This document shows, piece by piece, positions 12,601 through 23,100 of a DNA stretch of 64,000 nt. This DNA comes from Nereocystis luetkeana (lineage: Eukaryota; Sar; Phaeophyceae; Laminariales; Laminariaceae), in the NCBI GenBank assembly GCA_031213475.1, contig JARUPZ010000021.1, positions 2,279,501 through 2,343,500 on the forward strand, in the 5' to 3' direction. Under the pieces are notes generated by a model. That model made no database searches and was not told where the DNA came from. It worked only from the letters and a program-made list of their open reading frames with translations. The translations under genes and the position numbers were made by a program. Every line of letters begins with the position of its first letter. The stretch's first letter is position 1.

Positions 12601-13830
12601 GTCGGATTTGCAGTCAGTTGGAAATGGTGCTATCGGCACGTTCGCACGAGCTTTTGCCCCAAAAATGTGCGAACCTGCTGTTTCTTGCCTCAGAACGACT
12701 TGGACTTTTGTCTAAGACCTACCTGGTACCTGGTATCTAGAGCGGTTTCCCGCTTCTCCATGCGCCCAGTTGCAGGAAATCACCTCCGGTACTTTTCCGA
12801 ACCCGGGTTTTTTCGGATCCAATCGGGAATTGCAATCGTATTTGACCCAGTTGGATCGGAAAAGTACCGGAGGTGATTACCTGCAACTGGGCGCATGGAG
12901 AAGCGGAAACTAGATAGGTCTTGGACTAAAGTCCAAGTCATTCTGAGGCGAGACACAGCAGTTTCGCACACTTTCGGGCCAAAAGCTCTTGCGAACGTGC
13001 TGATAATACCATTTCCAACTGACTGCAAATCCGACTGCATAAGAAGTGGCCTAAGCAGGGTCATTCGTTTTTGAGATCGAAAAACACAAATCTGAAGCGA
13101 AATCGAACCGCATAGGAAACAGAAATCTGTAAATCTTCTGGCAACGAACCCGAGAACGAAGTACGGTACCTGGTACTTGTACGAAATATGAATTGCGGCA
13201 GAGCAAATATGAAGATGTGATGTTGTCAGATGTCAGAAGCGAACACGTTTTACTATTGTAGGTTGTGCCTGCTGCTTGCCGTGCGTTGCTTCTGCGCGCG
13301 CCTCGAACGAGAACGTGCTACAGCAACCAGCAGTGGGCAGCAGGTGGCTTGGATCTGGCCGCTCGGTCGTTGCTCCACCGAAGGTCGCCCACGGTCTCAA
13401 CCGAAGACAAACGAGGTGCCAGGTACGGTACTGCCTGCAACAACGAGCTATATATATGAGAACGAAAGCGAGAGGTAACGAGGGAATCGATTTTGCGCCA
13501 GAAGCCAGAAAAGGAACAAGTTGGAACCAGCCCGAAAGACAGCCGGAGACCGTCGAGAGAGCGAGATTTTGGCGCCTGAATTATAGACCGACGGTGGACA
13601 CCCCAATGTGGGCACCACTACGTAGCAGCCTGCAATAGCTGTTCGCCGTGTCTGGAGCCCCTGCCTCCTACAAACTGCAAAGCACACACCTGATCGATCC
13701 GCTGCAGTAGTTCATCCGTCGACTCTGGCACGAGGTTTAGCAGACCCGCTAGATTCTTCTCGATATCCTTAGGTGGGAGCCTGCGCATAAGGTCAAGGCA
13801 TGCCGTTGTGACTCCACCAGAGTCCGCCAT
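2287..13830 (-). CDS. CAPZB: F-actin-capping protein subunit beta, six exons, complete
   Basis: This gene encodes the beta subunit of the heterodimeric capping protein, which binds actin filament barbed ends and stops subunit exchange. The exons on the minus strand are 13830-13690, 8295-8140, 6462-6244, 4136-4083, 3125-2954 and 2468-2287. Together they give 307 residues, and every junction is GT-AG and in phase. Family hallmarks are [10 protein letters not shown] (residues 11-20), YLLCEFNRD (61-69), [16 protein letters not shown] (73-88), [11 protein letters not shown] (116-126), VMLSV (191-195) and LYVQKT near residue 249. The last of these leads into the C-terminal actin-binding tentacle, which is longer than usual here and ends in LNAKLGLK. 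A Gly/Ala-rich insertion occupies about residues 128-142. I chose the start at MADSGG because homology begins there. The frame stays open upstream to an ATG at 14181, so a longer N-terminus is possible. Introns 1 to 3 hold most of the repeats. The partner subunit gene lies 6.3 kb away, divergently oriented. Confidence 0.96.
2500..2855. repeat. Degenerate ~65-bp tandem repeat in CAPZB intron 5
   Basis: Repeated blocks read GCATGCCTTAC, GAGTTGCTAATTT and ACACGGCCGC. The reverse complement of the same theme (CGGCCGTGT followed by GCAACTCGCTTCGCTCGTAG) appears in CDC37 intron 3 at about 49960-50285. The two arrays therefore belong to one family although 47 kb apart. Confidence 0.6.
4193..4425 (-). 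mobile_element. 5'-truncated 3' end of the LINE family, CAPZB intron 3
   Basis: This is the reverse complement of the last ~220 bp of the LINE at 26330-26555, including the coding-end block around GGTGGCCACAG and the terminal TTTGACCAT...GACTAAGGCAAGCA region. It is flanked by G-rich runs on both sides (4171-4195 and 4421-4452). It carries a TATTAATA word at 4341 where the intact LINE reads GCTAATC. Confidence 0.8.
5185..5405. repeat. Short tandem array with CGAGATTCCACCGC core
   Basis: The core ACGAGATTCCACC / ACGATATTCCACCGC recurs about ten times at irregular 15-30-bp spacing inside CAPZB intron 3. No coding role was seen. Confidence 0.65.
5725..5990. mobile_element. MITE-like copy, GATC/AGATAGATCATC-rich family
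   Basis: It shares with six other copies in the window the ordered blocks AGATCATCTACAG, CAGGGTCTGTAC, AGGAAAGCATGTCCTAGATC, CTCCCACCCAGCAACATGAG and ATCTGCCCTGAAATAT. The terminal inverted repeat is worn in this copy. It lies in CAPZB intron 3. Confidence 0.7.
6585..6735. repeat. TA and GATA microsatellites in CAPZB intron 2
   Basis: A perfect TA run at about 6588-6622 is followed by interrupted GATA/ATAG repeats to 6735. The tract abuts a poly(G) run and a copy of the short retroelement family. Confidence 0.9.
6763..7053 (-). mobile_element. Short poly(C)-abutting retroelement (SINE-like) copy
   Basis: Read on the minus strand, the element ends GGGATGCGAGGGTCTATGATC...ATGCATGACATCGAGTACCCCCCC. 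It contains the family blocks CCGTCCCGGCATTGTAGG and GCAAGCAATGTCTGCCTGG. The empty form GGAGTACTATGTAACTGCC near 7025 serves as the unoccupied reference for the 7-bp insertion in the next copy. Confidence 0.75.
7066..7600 (-). mobile_element. Near full-length SINE-like copy, CAPZB intron 2
   Basis: The minus-strand head is TATAGGTTGGGTTGGCGTCG. The body includes GTGAGCTAGACAACCAGGGT and the 3' end is ATGCATGAGATCGAGTAC followed by C-rich sequence. The terminal GAGTAC block is duplicated at 7069-7095. Two TACCTGGTA/TACCAGGTA words (7350, 7396) are inserted relative to sister copies. A purine-rich GGGA tract follows at 7611-7690. Confidence 0.75.
8945..9110 (+). mobile_element. Small repeat family with CGCTCGGCG core (copy 1 of 4)
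   Basis: The ordered blocks ACAACGGAAACGGTGG, CCATAGACACGTCGCTCGGC, GTTTTCGCTCTCCC and GAAATTCGTCC recur at 30893-31045 (minus), 45284-45425 (plus) and 55535-55730 (minus). The left edge in other copies is GGCACACACAACG and the right edge CCGACGGGGTGTGYTAT. This copy lacks a clean right edge. Confidence 0.6.
9727..10003. mobile_element. MITE with CGTCGGACAGATC terminal inverted repeats
   Basis: The left end is CGCGTCGGACAGATCAGAC and the right end is CATGATCTGTCCGGCGTGTG, an imperfect inverted pair. Internal blocks include CTCATGATC, TAGGACATGTTTCCTGGGTT and CACAGATCC. This is the clearest of the copies for defining both ends of the family. Other copies lie at about 415-655, 5725-5990, 35772-36088, 44588-44880, 46975-47215 and 48183-48425, with a possible remnant at 49490-49740. 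Confidence 0.8.
10210..10905 (-). repeat. Two degenerate remnants of the TIR element found at 11.7 and 17.4 kb
   Basis: In reverse orientation this stretch matches the inner part of the elements at 11747-12590 and 17403-18250. Shared blocks include ACGCAGTCGT..GTTTTGTCGATCGATGTC, the CAAGCGCGCTTCGTGC / GAGTGCGCTCG block and a GGCCTCGAA..TATCA block. Two partial copies lie in tandem, joined near 10560-10640. One carries TATTAATA at 10797 and the other the unoccupied form. Confidence 0.6.
11747..12590. mobile_element. Nonautonomous TIR element, ~840 bp, CAPZB intron 1
   Basis: The left end AAGACATATGCCAATGG and the right end CCATTGGCATAGGTCTAA are inverted repeats. A second copy with the same ends and body is at 17403-18250, a solo right end is at 35470-35516, and worn remnants are at 10210-10905. 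No open transposase was found, so the element depends on a source elsewhere. The superfamily cannot be assigned from the termini alone. Confidence 0.75.
12582..13054. repeat. Large foldback: ~200-bp near-identical inverted arms
   Basis: The left arm (12582-12800) and right arm (12856-13054) are reverse complements from TAAGGCCACTT to GGTACTTTTCCGA, separated by a ~55-bp loop. Only scattered mismatches distinguish the arms. The left arm additionally holds two tandem CCTGGTA units at 12722-12735 that the right arm lacks. The ends continue the sequence that flanks the adjacent TIR element, so the two are nested or related. Confidence 0.9.
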
Positions 13831-15184
13831 TGTTCTCTCCACTGCTATGAGTCGAGGAGGAGGGCGAGAGCTTCCTGCGAGGGTGTTGCTGTCGGCCATC
13901 GGGCGGGCGCTATGTGGGTTTCCACAACTGTCGGTAGGCGTTACGTATGTGTTGCATCTAGCGGGACGACGGGGGGGCGGGCGATCGATCTCATCCCAAG
14001 CTTTTAAACCGGTTGCCGAGCTCGTGGTGACCGATTCAGCGACGGCACAGGGTACTGACGGTGAGACTTTGTGTTGATGTATGGCCCCGGCGTTGGGAGG
14101 CGTTGATATGCTGGAGGAGGTGTCCGTTTTTCGATCCGACCACTTCTTGGTTTTCTTCAGCAAAGCTGCTTTCCGGAACAAATCCCGTCTCGTGCACTAC
14201 ACAACAGTCAGCAGATTGCAGCAGAACGCACAACAGCAGCCATGTACATTGGTTACGTACCAGCCCGTTTCTGAAGTATCGATCCCGATGCGCGATGTTT
14301 AGGTTTAGAGGCACTGCCTTCAGTCTGCCTTTGACCCCGTCTCCTTATTTCCACGTACGAAGAAGCTAGTGCTTTCCGGGAATAAACATCGACACCAACG
14401 CTAGCGCAAGTGTACCCAATGTTAGTTTTTCGGTGTATGCATGTTGACAGCCTTATGAGGCACTTCAAGCGCAAGAGCGCAAGAGCACCTTCCAGAGGTT
14501 TTGCCCAACCCAACGGGAGAAAACGTGAGACACATTGCAGGCATCGGATGCACTGCTGTTCGTTTTACTCCCGCCGGAGGTCAAAGCGATAGCGAGAGCG
14601 ACTGAGATCTCTCCCCTTATATGTGCGAGCCATGCAGAGCGTCTCGTCCCCATGTAAAATACAGTAGTACGTTCCCGCTCCACTGGCAAACGTGAACCTC
14701 TATATACGTACGAGCTGATTCTGTGTGTGTTCTTCACATTAAACCGTTATTTCTACTACTGCTGTATACCTGGTATACCCGTTGACATCCTGCACGACCA
14801 GTGGCCGTGCCGACTCTTCAACCCTTCAATCCTATTACGAGTATTGTTGTAGAGAGATACCGAGTGCATGCTTGTAAGGGTTTTTTCTTGCATAAATAAA
14901 ATTGATTGGCGGAAAGCGCGAGAGCGTGAGTTAGCTACATTCGATGAAAATCGACGAGCAGTGGGAATGCTGGACCCTATGCGCGACAAAAAATAAAGGC
15001 ACGTACCGGGGGGGAGAAGGGACGACACCTGTGACCACGGCTTGTCCAGAAGATCGCTGAGGGTAAAACCTCCTACGAGGCTGGAAAGTAAAAGTGATGA
15101 CTAAAAAAAAAAAAAAAAAAGTTATGCGGTTGCAAAACTACGGCACAGAGATATCGTACTACATTATTATGCAGTGAGCGGAGT

Positions 15185-16345
15185 AGACAAGCAATGCCAT
15201 GTCAGTTCGAACGGGGAAGCAGGAGCCATTGGCGTGCGTGCGAAGGGCTGTATGGGGCATGTTGTACGCCGATGATGCAGGAATTGTCTCGAAGTCGGCT
15301 GAAGGGCTCGCGAAAATGATGACAGTCATCGTGACTGTCTTCGAAGCAGCAGGCCTCACGGTGTCGGCAAAGAAGACAAGAGACAATGGTCCTACAAACA
15401 CCAGACCAGACAACCCTCGCACCACCGCTAGTCATCGAAGCGGCAGGCCAGAGTTATAAGCAGACGACCCAGTTCTTATACCTAGGCGGCGTTATCCACG
15501 AAAACGCTGCCCTCTCGCTCGAAATCGACCGACGGATCCGCCCCATGCGAGCATGCCTCAAACGGTTCGGCCCGGAGTTGTACGATAAGACGACCGCCCC
15601 GCTTAGCCTGAAAGTTCGAATGCTGAAGGCCGAGGTGATTGAGACCCTGCTGTACGGGTGTGTGACGTGGACCCTCAGAGCGGAACACTTTGCCAAGCTT
15701 CGAACGGCTCACCACCAAGTCCTGTTGCGAGTCATTGGCTTCCAGCGGCGACTTCGTACTGACCATGCCACCCTCTCGTACGCGAAGGCCCTCAAGATGA
15801 CACGTTGCGAGAGCATCGAAACGACCATTCGTAAGCGGCGGCTCTTTTTCGCGGGGGGCGTGGCACGGTAATGCAAGGAGCGATTACCCAGTCGGGTAAT
15901 GTTCGGGACGATAGCTGGTGGGGAAAACCCGAGACCAGGCGGACAGTGTAAGACTTGGCATAGATGCATAGTCAAAGACCTTAGGAAGTTCCGAGCCACC
16001 GAAGGGTCAACGGAAGTTGCCCCCTTGGTGTTTGGAGTTGAGACCGCGTTGTGGTCCACTGCAGCCAAAAAGGCGGGGAAGCTGTACCGGGGGGTCCTTG
16101 AAGTAGCCGAACGGTTCATGGTGAGGTGGCACGAGGCTGAGGTTGAGATGAGTAGGCAGCGCCGCGCATCCGCCGTGGATGGTGTCCAAGGGAATGGGGG
16201 GGGAGGGGGCAACAGGAGAAGTGGCAGAAAGCTCGACCAAGGGAATGTGGAGAGGGGGGGGGACAGGAGCAGTAGAAGGGAAACTGCGGTAGACGAAAGT
16301 AGGAAGGAGATGGCAGACAGGGTAGCAAGGCACCAGCCCAACTAG
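15185..16345 (+). pseudogene. Second LINE remnant: C-terminal half of a reverse transcriptase ORF
   Basis: A segment from about 15199 encodes MLYADDAGIVSKSAEGL, the YADD catalytic box of a non-LTR reverse transcriptase, followed by GLTVSAKKT. The frame then shifts near 15380. It continues as FLYLGGVIHENAALSLEIDRR and LLYGCVTWTLR, ending in an RKRRLFFAGGVAR-like stretch with a stop at 15869. A further frame (15899-16345) continues with PGGQCKTWHRC. The domains upstream of YADD are missing. Sequence and layout differ from the LINE in CAPZA intron 4, so this is a separate family. Confidence 0.8.
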
Positions 16346-16499
16346 GAAGTAGAACATGACCATACTACTAGTGCCACCAACTGGTGCAGCTGGTTCGAAC
16401 GTGGTCTTCCCTTGTCTTCTCTTTTTGTTTTGTTTTTTTTCTTTCTTGCGCTGACTCTCCGTGATTTTCGTTTTATTTTTTCCTCTTCCTTTTTTGATT

Positions 16500-16710
16500 G
16501 ATAAGCCGTACTGAAGGAATCGTGTGGCGTGGTTGAATGACGAACCCTGCTCTGCTCGTTTCGTATTGTCCGACGCCAAGGAGCTGGGCATAGTTGACGA
16601 ACGCAGGGCGGAGACGGCAGTCTGGGTAGCAAGGTACCAGGCGGATTAGCAGGGGGGACCTGGCTATACTACTCGTACCACAAACTGCTGCCGCCACCTG
16701 GATGGAGGGT
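16500..16710 (+). mobile_element. 3'-tail copy of the second LINE family
   Basis: It contains CGGAGACGGCAGTCTGGGTA, AGCAAGGTACCAGGCGGATT and CTATACTACTCGTACCAC blocks. These parallel 16300-16375 at the end of the remnant at 15185-16345. Reverse-orientation relatives lie at 18300-18460 and 18590-18760. Confidence 0.65.
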
Positions 16711-17402
16711 GCTTTGGGCTTTGGTCTGCCTGTTATTTTCCCTTTGTTATTTTTTTCCGTGGTTCTTTGTCTTACTCTGTTTACAAGCAGTGGTGTTTTT
16801 GTGTGTGTTTTTTTTCCAGCTCGTTCTTTTTCAAGTGTTGGCCACCTCGCCTGCGGGGGGGGGGCACGACAGATTGTTTCTTCTAGTTTTTGCTTTCATT
16901 TTTTTCTTCATCTCTTGCGATTTGTCTACTTTGTTTTTGTTTTCTCTTTGATTGCTTCCTTTCGTTTTTCTGGTTCATAGATTGTTTATGTCGTGCCTGT
17001 CGTATCTAGTATGATGACATGGCATTGCATTGCCCACTCCTGTGCTTACTGCATACGTGGCAACGTAGTATCTCTGTGACGTAGCTTTGTTACCACAGAA
17101 CTTGTATCTCTTCTAGGATTGAAGAATCGGCACGGACACTGGTTGTGCTGGATGTCGACGGGTAGAAAAAATTGTTTAATGTGAAGAACACACACATGTC
17201 ATCATACTGGATACGACAGGCACGGCACATGACACACTCTCTGAAAGAGAGAAAACAAAGGAAGCAAAACAAACAAAAAAACAAGTCAAATCGAAAGAGA
17301 AAAAAGGAAAACAAAAAACAAAAAACTGCCGTGCCCCCGCGCAGCGGATGTGGCAGACCCTAAAGAATGGGCCAAATATACGATACCACTATGAATCAAG
17401 AT

Positions 17403-18250
17403 TAAGACATATGCCAATGGAAACGCATACAGCAGTAGTTTCCATAAAAAAAATGAATTCCAAAGATACCCTTCAGAACTTTTCAGGTACAGCTTGCTGT
17501 GAGCACGATTCTTGAAACGGAAAAAAATCCAAAGCTTTGGGAAAGCCCGAAAAAAAAAAACAATTCTGGGGCCGATGTTGGGCCAAGATCAGCTTCAGAA
17601 AAGACCCAGGCGGGTGTTTAGATCGAAGAGGCGATATCCCGAGTCCTCGACAGACATCGATCGACAAAGCCAACGACTGCGTCATGAATTCTCAACGGAG
17701 TGCGCTCGTTAGGGGCTCTAACCCACCCTAGGGTCGCCGTCTTCACACTTTGGCCGGTGATAAGTGGCGGGCGCTGGCCAGGCGTATGATAAAACAATTG
17801 GCCGCTGGTGTGCACAAAACCGATTACAGAATTTCTCGATCCGTCTGGAATGGCAAAACATCGGCTTTTTGTCAAGCTTGGGAGGATACCGTAGGACGCC
17901 GTCGGCAAGCTCTTGCTCCCCAGACCATGGATCCACCTGATATATTCGAGGCCGTCATTTGTACTCGCTGGCCTTGCCCGACACCAAGCGGGTTGGCCAT
18001 GGGCTGAGTCTATGTCGAGATCGAGCGTCTATCGTCGCACGAAGAGCTGTTTTTGATCAGCGTGTTGACAATTTAAAACGAGAAAAAACAAATTCCGCCG
18101 CTTGCAGCCGTTAGAAAAAAGGAGGAAAAAATCAGCATTGCCCCCTTTTGTGCCACAGCGACGGTACGAGGATATCTTCGGCTGTTCTTTGAGAGCAATA
18201 TTTTTTACAGAAAACTTTTTGTCTTCGCGTTCCCATTGACATAGGTCTAA
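17403..18250. mobile_element. Nonautonomous TIR element, second copy
   Basis: The left end is AAGACATATGCCAATGG and the right end CCCATTGACATAGGTCTAAG. The body matches 11747-12590 block by block, including GAGTGCGCTCGTTAGGGGCT and ACCATGGATCCACCTGATAT. Both orientations contain short open frames, but these are not shared intact by the sister copy, so no coding call is made. Confidence 0.75.
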
Positions 18251-18299
18251 GACTGAAAACCAAAGGAAATAAGAGGCAAACCAAAAGCACAACACCCTC

Positions 18300-18760
18300 A
18301 GATAGCCGCAGCAGTTTGTGGTACGAGTAGCATAGCCAGGTTCTACCTACTACTGTAGTCGGTGTGGTGCCTTGCTGCCCTGTCTGCCGTCTCCCTCCTG
18401 CTGTCGTCAACTGTGCCCCACCCCCGGAGAGGATGCGTCGGACAATACAAGACAAGGAGGCAGGCTCGTCACCGACCCACGTCACAGGACTCCTGTCATC
18501 AGGACAAGAAGGAAGTTTTTTTTTTTTCAAGTAACAGCGAGAAATCACGGAGGATCAAAGCGCGAAAAGAACCAAGAAAACAAAGAAAGACCACATTCGA
18601 ACCAGCTGCTGCAGTTGGCGGCGTGAGTAGCATAGACCTGTTTCACTTACTGCAGTAGTCGGCCTGGTACCTTGCTACCCTGTCTGCCGCCTCCCTCCTA
18701 CTCTCGTCCACCGCAGTTTCCCTTCTACTCCTCGTGCTGCCCCCGACCCCCCCCTATTCC
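18300..18760 (-). mobile_element. Two 3'-tail copies of the second LINE family
   Basis: Blocks at 18311-18445 and 18595-18745 are the reverse complement of the tails at 16260-16700, including GGTACCTTGCTACCCTGTCT and GACCACATTCGAACCAGC. Together with the plus-strand copies they bracket the 17.4-kb TIR element. Confidence 0.6.
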
Positions 18761-20111
18761 CTTGGTCGGGTTTCCTCCCACTCCTCCTGTTGCCCCACCT
18801 CCCCACATTCCCTGTAGGCTAGGCTGCGATTTTAATTGTGATGTCGCACCATACGGTCATCACAAGTTAGTGATCACACCGAGTTCACGATCGCTCTCGC
18901 CCACACGGTGAGCCCTCGCTGCCCACCTGGTACCTGGTATATATATATATATATATATATTATTACGTACGCATCAGGTCCGTGGCATATAGTATAGGAC
19001 ATCTCCACCCCCCCACTCCCACTCCTACCCCCCTCATTCCGCTCGACGCTGCACTCGACACCTTCACGTTACAGCCGTAGTCCGCAGTACACAGTCTAAT
19101 TAGGCAGCCGTTTGTCGTTAGATAGTGGAACCGAGATGGGTAAACACCGGTCTGCGGGTTCTCTACCTCCCGGGAGTGGGTGAACACCGGCGCGTGGGTT
19201 CTCGACCTCCCGGCCTGTGCCGTCGCCGAAAGGGCGACATCGCGAGTTTCATCCCGAAGAAGCAAAGCACCAAGAACACGCCCGATAGTTCATGCAATCA
19301 AAAAGGCGCAGACAGAGCTGCGATAGGAGAACAGAACAAGTCCTGCCAGGCACCTGATATAGCAGTGCTACCAAGTACCGGTGCAGCGGGACTGGCGCCC
19401 GTTTTCCTTTGAGGACGATCGACGTACGACAGGCGGTACCGGGAACAACGTATGATATCATACGCGTACGAGGAAGTACAGTCAGTAATGGAATGCTGCA
19501 TGTTGCTGTTGTATAGAAGTCTATCGTTAATACCAGTACAGCGGTATTCATTAGTGTTTGTCTACAGCAAGTATACGTAGAGTAACCAGATGTTGCACGT
19601 GTTAAAGATACGTCTGCTGTTGGAGTCTATTTTCGTTTTCAATCGTGGTGGGTCTGCCTTAGTGGTGCAGTATATATAGCTGGTATTACGTTGAAGAGAA
19701 GGTGAGTCGACAATCTCCGGGGTGGTCGATATCGATTTCGAAGTCAATGTCGATGTATCCCTCCGTTTTTCGACCCGTGCGAAGTATTTAATAGTGTGCG
19801 GTATATATGGCCATCAAGAACATGGACTGAAAATTCGATTGTTCTTTTCAAGGGCCTGGATAGACTACTTGTGCGCATCTATGTAAGAGAACGCGTGCAG
19901 CATACAGCAATCTATTACGAGTGTCGTTTCCGTCTATTTTTCCTGGTGAGCGAGCGTAGCGGGCGGAGCGCCTTGTAACTCATTCGAATAGCTCGTGACC
20001 CATCATTTGACAATCGTAACCCATCAATTGGCAATCGTAACGCCTCCTCCGGGACCCCCCAGACAACCCAAAGCCAAAGGAGACAGAGAGAGAAGAAGGA
20101 GGAGCTGAGAG

Positions 20112-23100
20112 ATGGCGGAATACGTAGACGAAGCAGAGTATGCCGCGGAACCCGTGAGCGACGCGGAGAAGCTCGCGATCGCCACACACATGCTCATGAG
20201 CAGCCCCCCCGGGCAGTTTTGGGACGTTTTGGCAGGTGAACCCACGGGGCGAACATAGAAGAACGGGCACGGGGGGTTGGGTGAGGGGGTTGATGGGATG
20301 GTGGGGTGGGGGGGGGGGGGGGGGGCGTGTACTCGATAGGAGAGATGTACTCGATCTCATGCATGGCCGAAGTCGTATGACCATAGACCCTCGCATCCCT
20401 AGCGGGGGGGGGGGGGGGGGGTACTTATTTGTTGCTTGCTTCAGACTTTTGATCACTGACCACGCCTTCGGAGACGGAGCACCGTGCCTACTCGTAATAG
20501 AGACACCTCGAACGTTTGGGCGCTCATTTACGTTATTTTCCGGTTATGGCATACTGTAGAAATGTTTCGCTCACGTACGTATCGTATCTCTTTCCTTGCG
20601 GGAGGTGATTGGGGGGCGAGGGGTACCTCCTCCGCCTCCTCCTCCTCCTCGTCCTCCTCTACCTTTTACGGACTGGAGTGTCGCAACGAAACCCGCGAGT
20701 TACTGGGCGTGATATACAGTAAAGTGGAGGTGTTATCTTCCTCTCATTCCTCCTCGTCCTCAAATTCCTCGGTTCGGCTCGGTTCGGCTCGGTTCGGTTC
20801 GGTTCGGTTCGGCAGATGTTAAGAAGCTGGTGCCGGAGGCGTTGCTGGACGACGCACGAGCTGCCGAGGTAGCCAAGGCGTACAACGCTCAAGAAGGCAT
20901 TATTGTCGAGGTAGGTCTGGTTCATTATTTGATACCAGGTACTTGAATGTATATGATACATATAATATACCAGGTATACGTTCATATTTGATTTTTTTTC
21001 AAAAAGGGTTCATCGCTAAAGTATGTGGTTGAAGGCGTCATTTCCTGTTTTTGAGTTGGGGATGGCGTTTGATGTGGGAGGCCTCTCACCTGTATATCGG
21101 CATCTACCCTCGTTTCTCTCCTACGGCTGCGACCGCTCTATATTTCCGCCTTTGTTTTTTTTGTTTTTTTTGTGCTGCGAAGGTTGGCGGCGAAGGGTCC
21201 GTTTTGGCGGCGGAAGCGACGCGGGCGGGAAACGAGTTCAAGGACAGCCGAGGAGGGGGCGTTTTTGTCGTCGACCACGTCTCGGCGCAGGTCGCGGGAG
21301 AGGTGAGGGGCGCGGGATTCGGGAGTGGTGCGCGTGTGGTAGTTACTGTTGGCTTGGCTTGGCTTGGCTTTGGCTTGGCTTGAGTTCGCTTGGCTTCCTT
21401 CACTTGGCTTGGTGTTGGCTTGGCTTGGTTTTGGCTTGGCTTGGCTTGGCCAAGCTTGCCCTGCCCTGCCCTAATTTGCCTTGCCTTGCCTTGCCCTGCC
21501 CTGCCTTGCCTTGCCTTGCGTTGCCTTGTCTTGCCTTGCCTTGCCTTGTCTTGCCTTGCCTTGCCTTGTCTTGACTCGTCTCGTGTTGCCTTGCCTTGCA
21601 TTGCATTGCTCTGTCCTTGTGTTGCGTGTTGCCTGCCGTTCGTGCCATCGCGTACCCTCTCTTATGCTCGCCCCCCCCAAGTGGCCACCCCCAAAAAATT
21701 ATCGATTTGTTCGACGCTATCTCCATTGCAAGAAAACCCGCCTCACTAGAGGTTCAGGATGCAGCTCACACTTCATGCGACTCGCCGAACACCTCACGCG
21801 ATTCGTGCTTGGTGCAAGCAATGTCTGCTGCCTGGTCGGTGAAAGCCCGGCGTGCCCCGACCCGGAATTGTAGGGATGCGAGGGTTTATGGTCATACCGG
21901 CTACGGCCATGCATGGCATGAGTCCCCCCCCCTCCCCGCGCGCCCCATGGAAGCCATGCATCCCCTGTATCTTATCCCCCATGCCCGGCCCGGTCTCTCT
22001 CTACGCAAGACCGGTTTCCCGCCTCTCCCAGCGCGAACCGTGTTTTTCACCTCGTGTTGTCCTTACTTTTGTCTCTCTTTTTTTTTGCTGGCCGGGTTTG
22101 TCGTTGGGGTGGCGGGGATGGCGCGGCGGGGGGGGGGGGGGGGGGGGGGCGCAGGGTGCAGCAGAAGAGGAGGAAGACGGAAACGAGGGCTCCGTGGACC
22201 CGGCTCTAGAGGCACAAAGGAAATGCTTGGAGGAGGAGCTTGAAGTCTACCGGGCCAGCTTTTTCTCGGTGGCCGAAAAGTGAGTCGTCTCGGCGCCAAC
22301 CCGCGGAAGGGACCATCGAATGGCCACATGAAACTGATATCAATCTGGACAGGATTGAGCGAAAATAAAATAACCAGGGCCACACTCGCCATTATGTCGG
22401 AATCTCCTCAAAAAACTATTACGGGGGACCATAGTAAATAGGACCAAATATTGTTAGTAAAAATAGGGAAATATATACCGGTAGGTTATCGTGTGTACCG
22501 TAGGTCCTATATACTATGGTCCCCCGCAATAGCGTTTTTTTTGTCAGTTATTTTTACTTGGTTTTACTATACCCCCCCCTATCTAGGACTAGAAAAACAA
22601 AGCGAGGTGTGAACTTTTTTTGTTTCATTGTTCCCTTGCTTTGGGCGTACCAGGTAAGTATAAGGATCGTTACGTATTGATGTCCATAGCCCGACAGTCC
22701 TTACGTTTTCGTCCGCAGTGGTAACGCATGGTTTCGAAACGCCTCCTCCGCATTGGTCGGAACCTGCTTTTGATTGCTGCGCTTCTCCTTCCCTCCTTCC
22801 CCCCCTCCCCCCCGTCATATGACTACGGTCGTGCACGATATCGAGTACATCCCCCCCCCCCCCCCCTCTATTAGTGAACAGAAAAAGAGGCTGAGAATAG
22901 GATCATGGAACGTATGTGGGTTCGCCACGGAAGAGCGCTAATTGATCGAAATTGCCGAACAATCAAGTAAGCGCGACCTAGACATAGTGGGAATTCAAGA
23001 GTCGTGGGAGAAAGAGGGGGGGGAGATAGGATGTAAAGTTGGGAAGTACGCATGGATAGGGAAGAAGAGGAAGGGACAGAATAGCAAGAATAGGGGGGCG

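Larger units (their letters stand above)
13831..20111. other. CAPZB-CAPZA divergent spacer
   Basis: This 6.3-kb head-to-head interval should contain the promoters and 5' UTRs of both capping-protein genes. An open frame continues upstream of CAPZB exon 1 to 14181. The spacer also holds a LINE remnant (15185-16345) and its tail copies (16500-16710, 18300-18760). A TIR element lies at 17403-18250 and a TA microsatellite at 18939-18961. No further gene was recognised, and no TATA box could be tied to either start. Confidence 0.7.

Noticed and set aside
17718..18007. Open frames on both strands inside the TIR element
   Set aside because: The sister copy at 11747-12590 does not keep either frame intact and no transposase motif is visible.
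21104..21749. Long Lys/Arg/Gln-rich and Leu/Pro/Cys-rich open frames
   Set aside because: They are translations of the TTGGC/CCTTG pentamer array in CAPZA intron 3.
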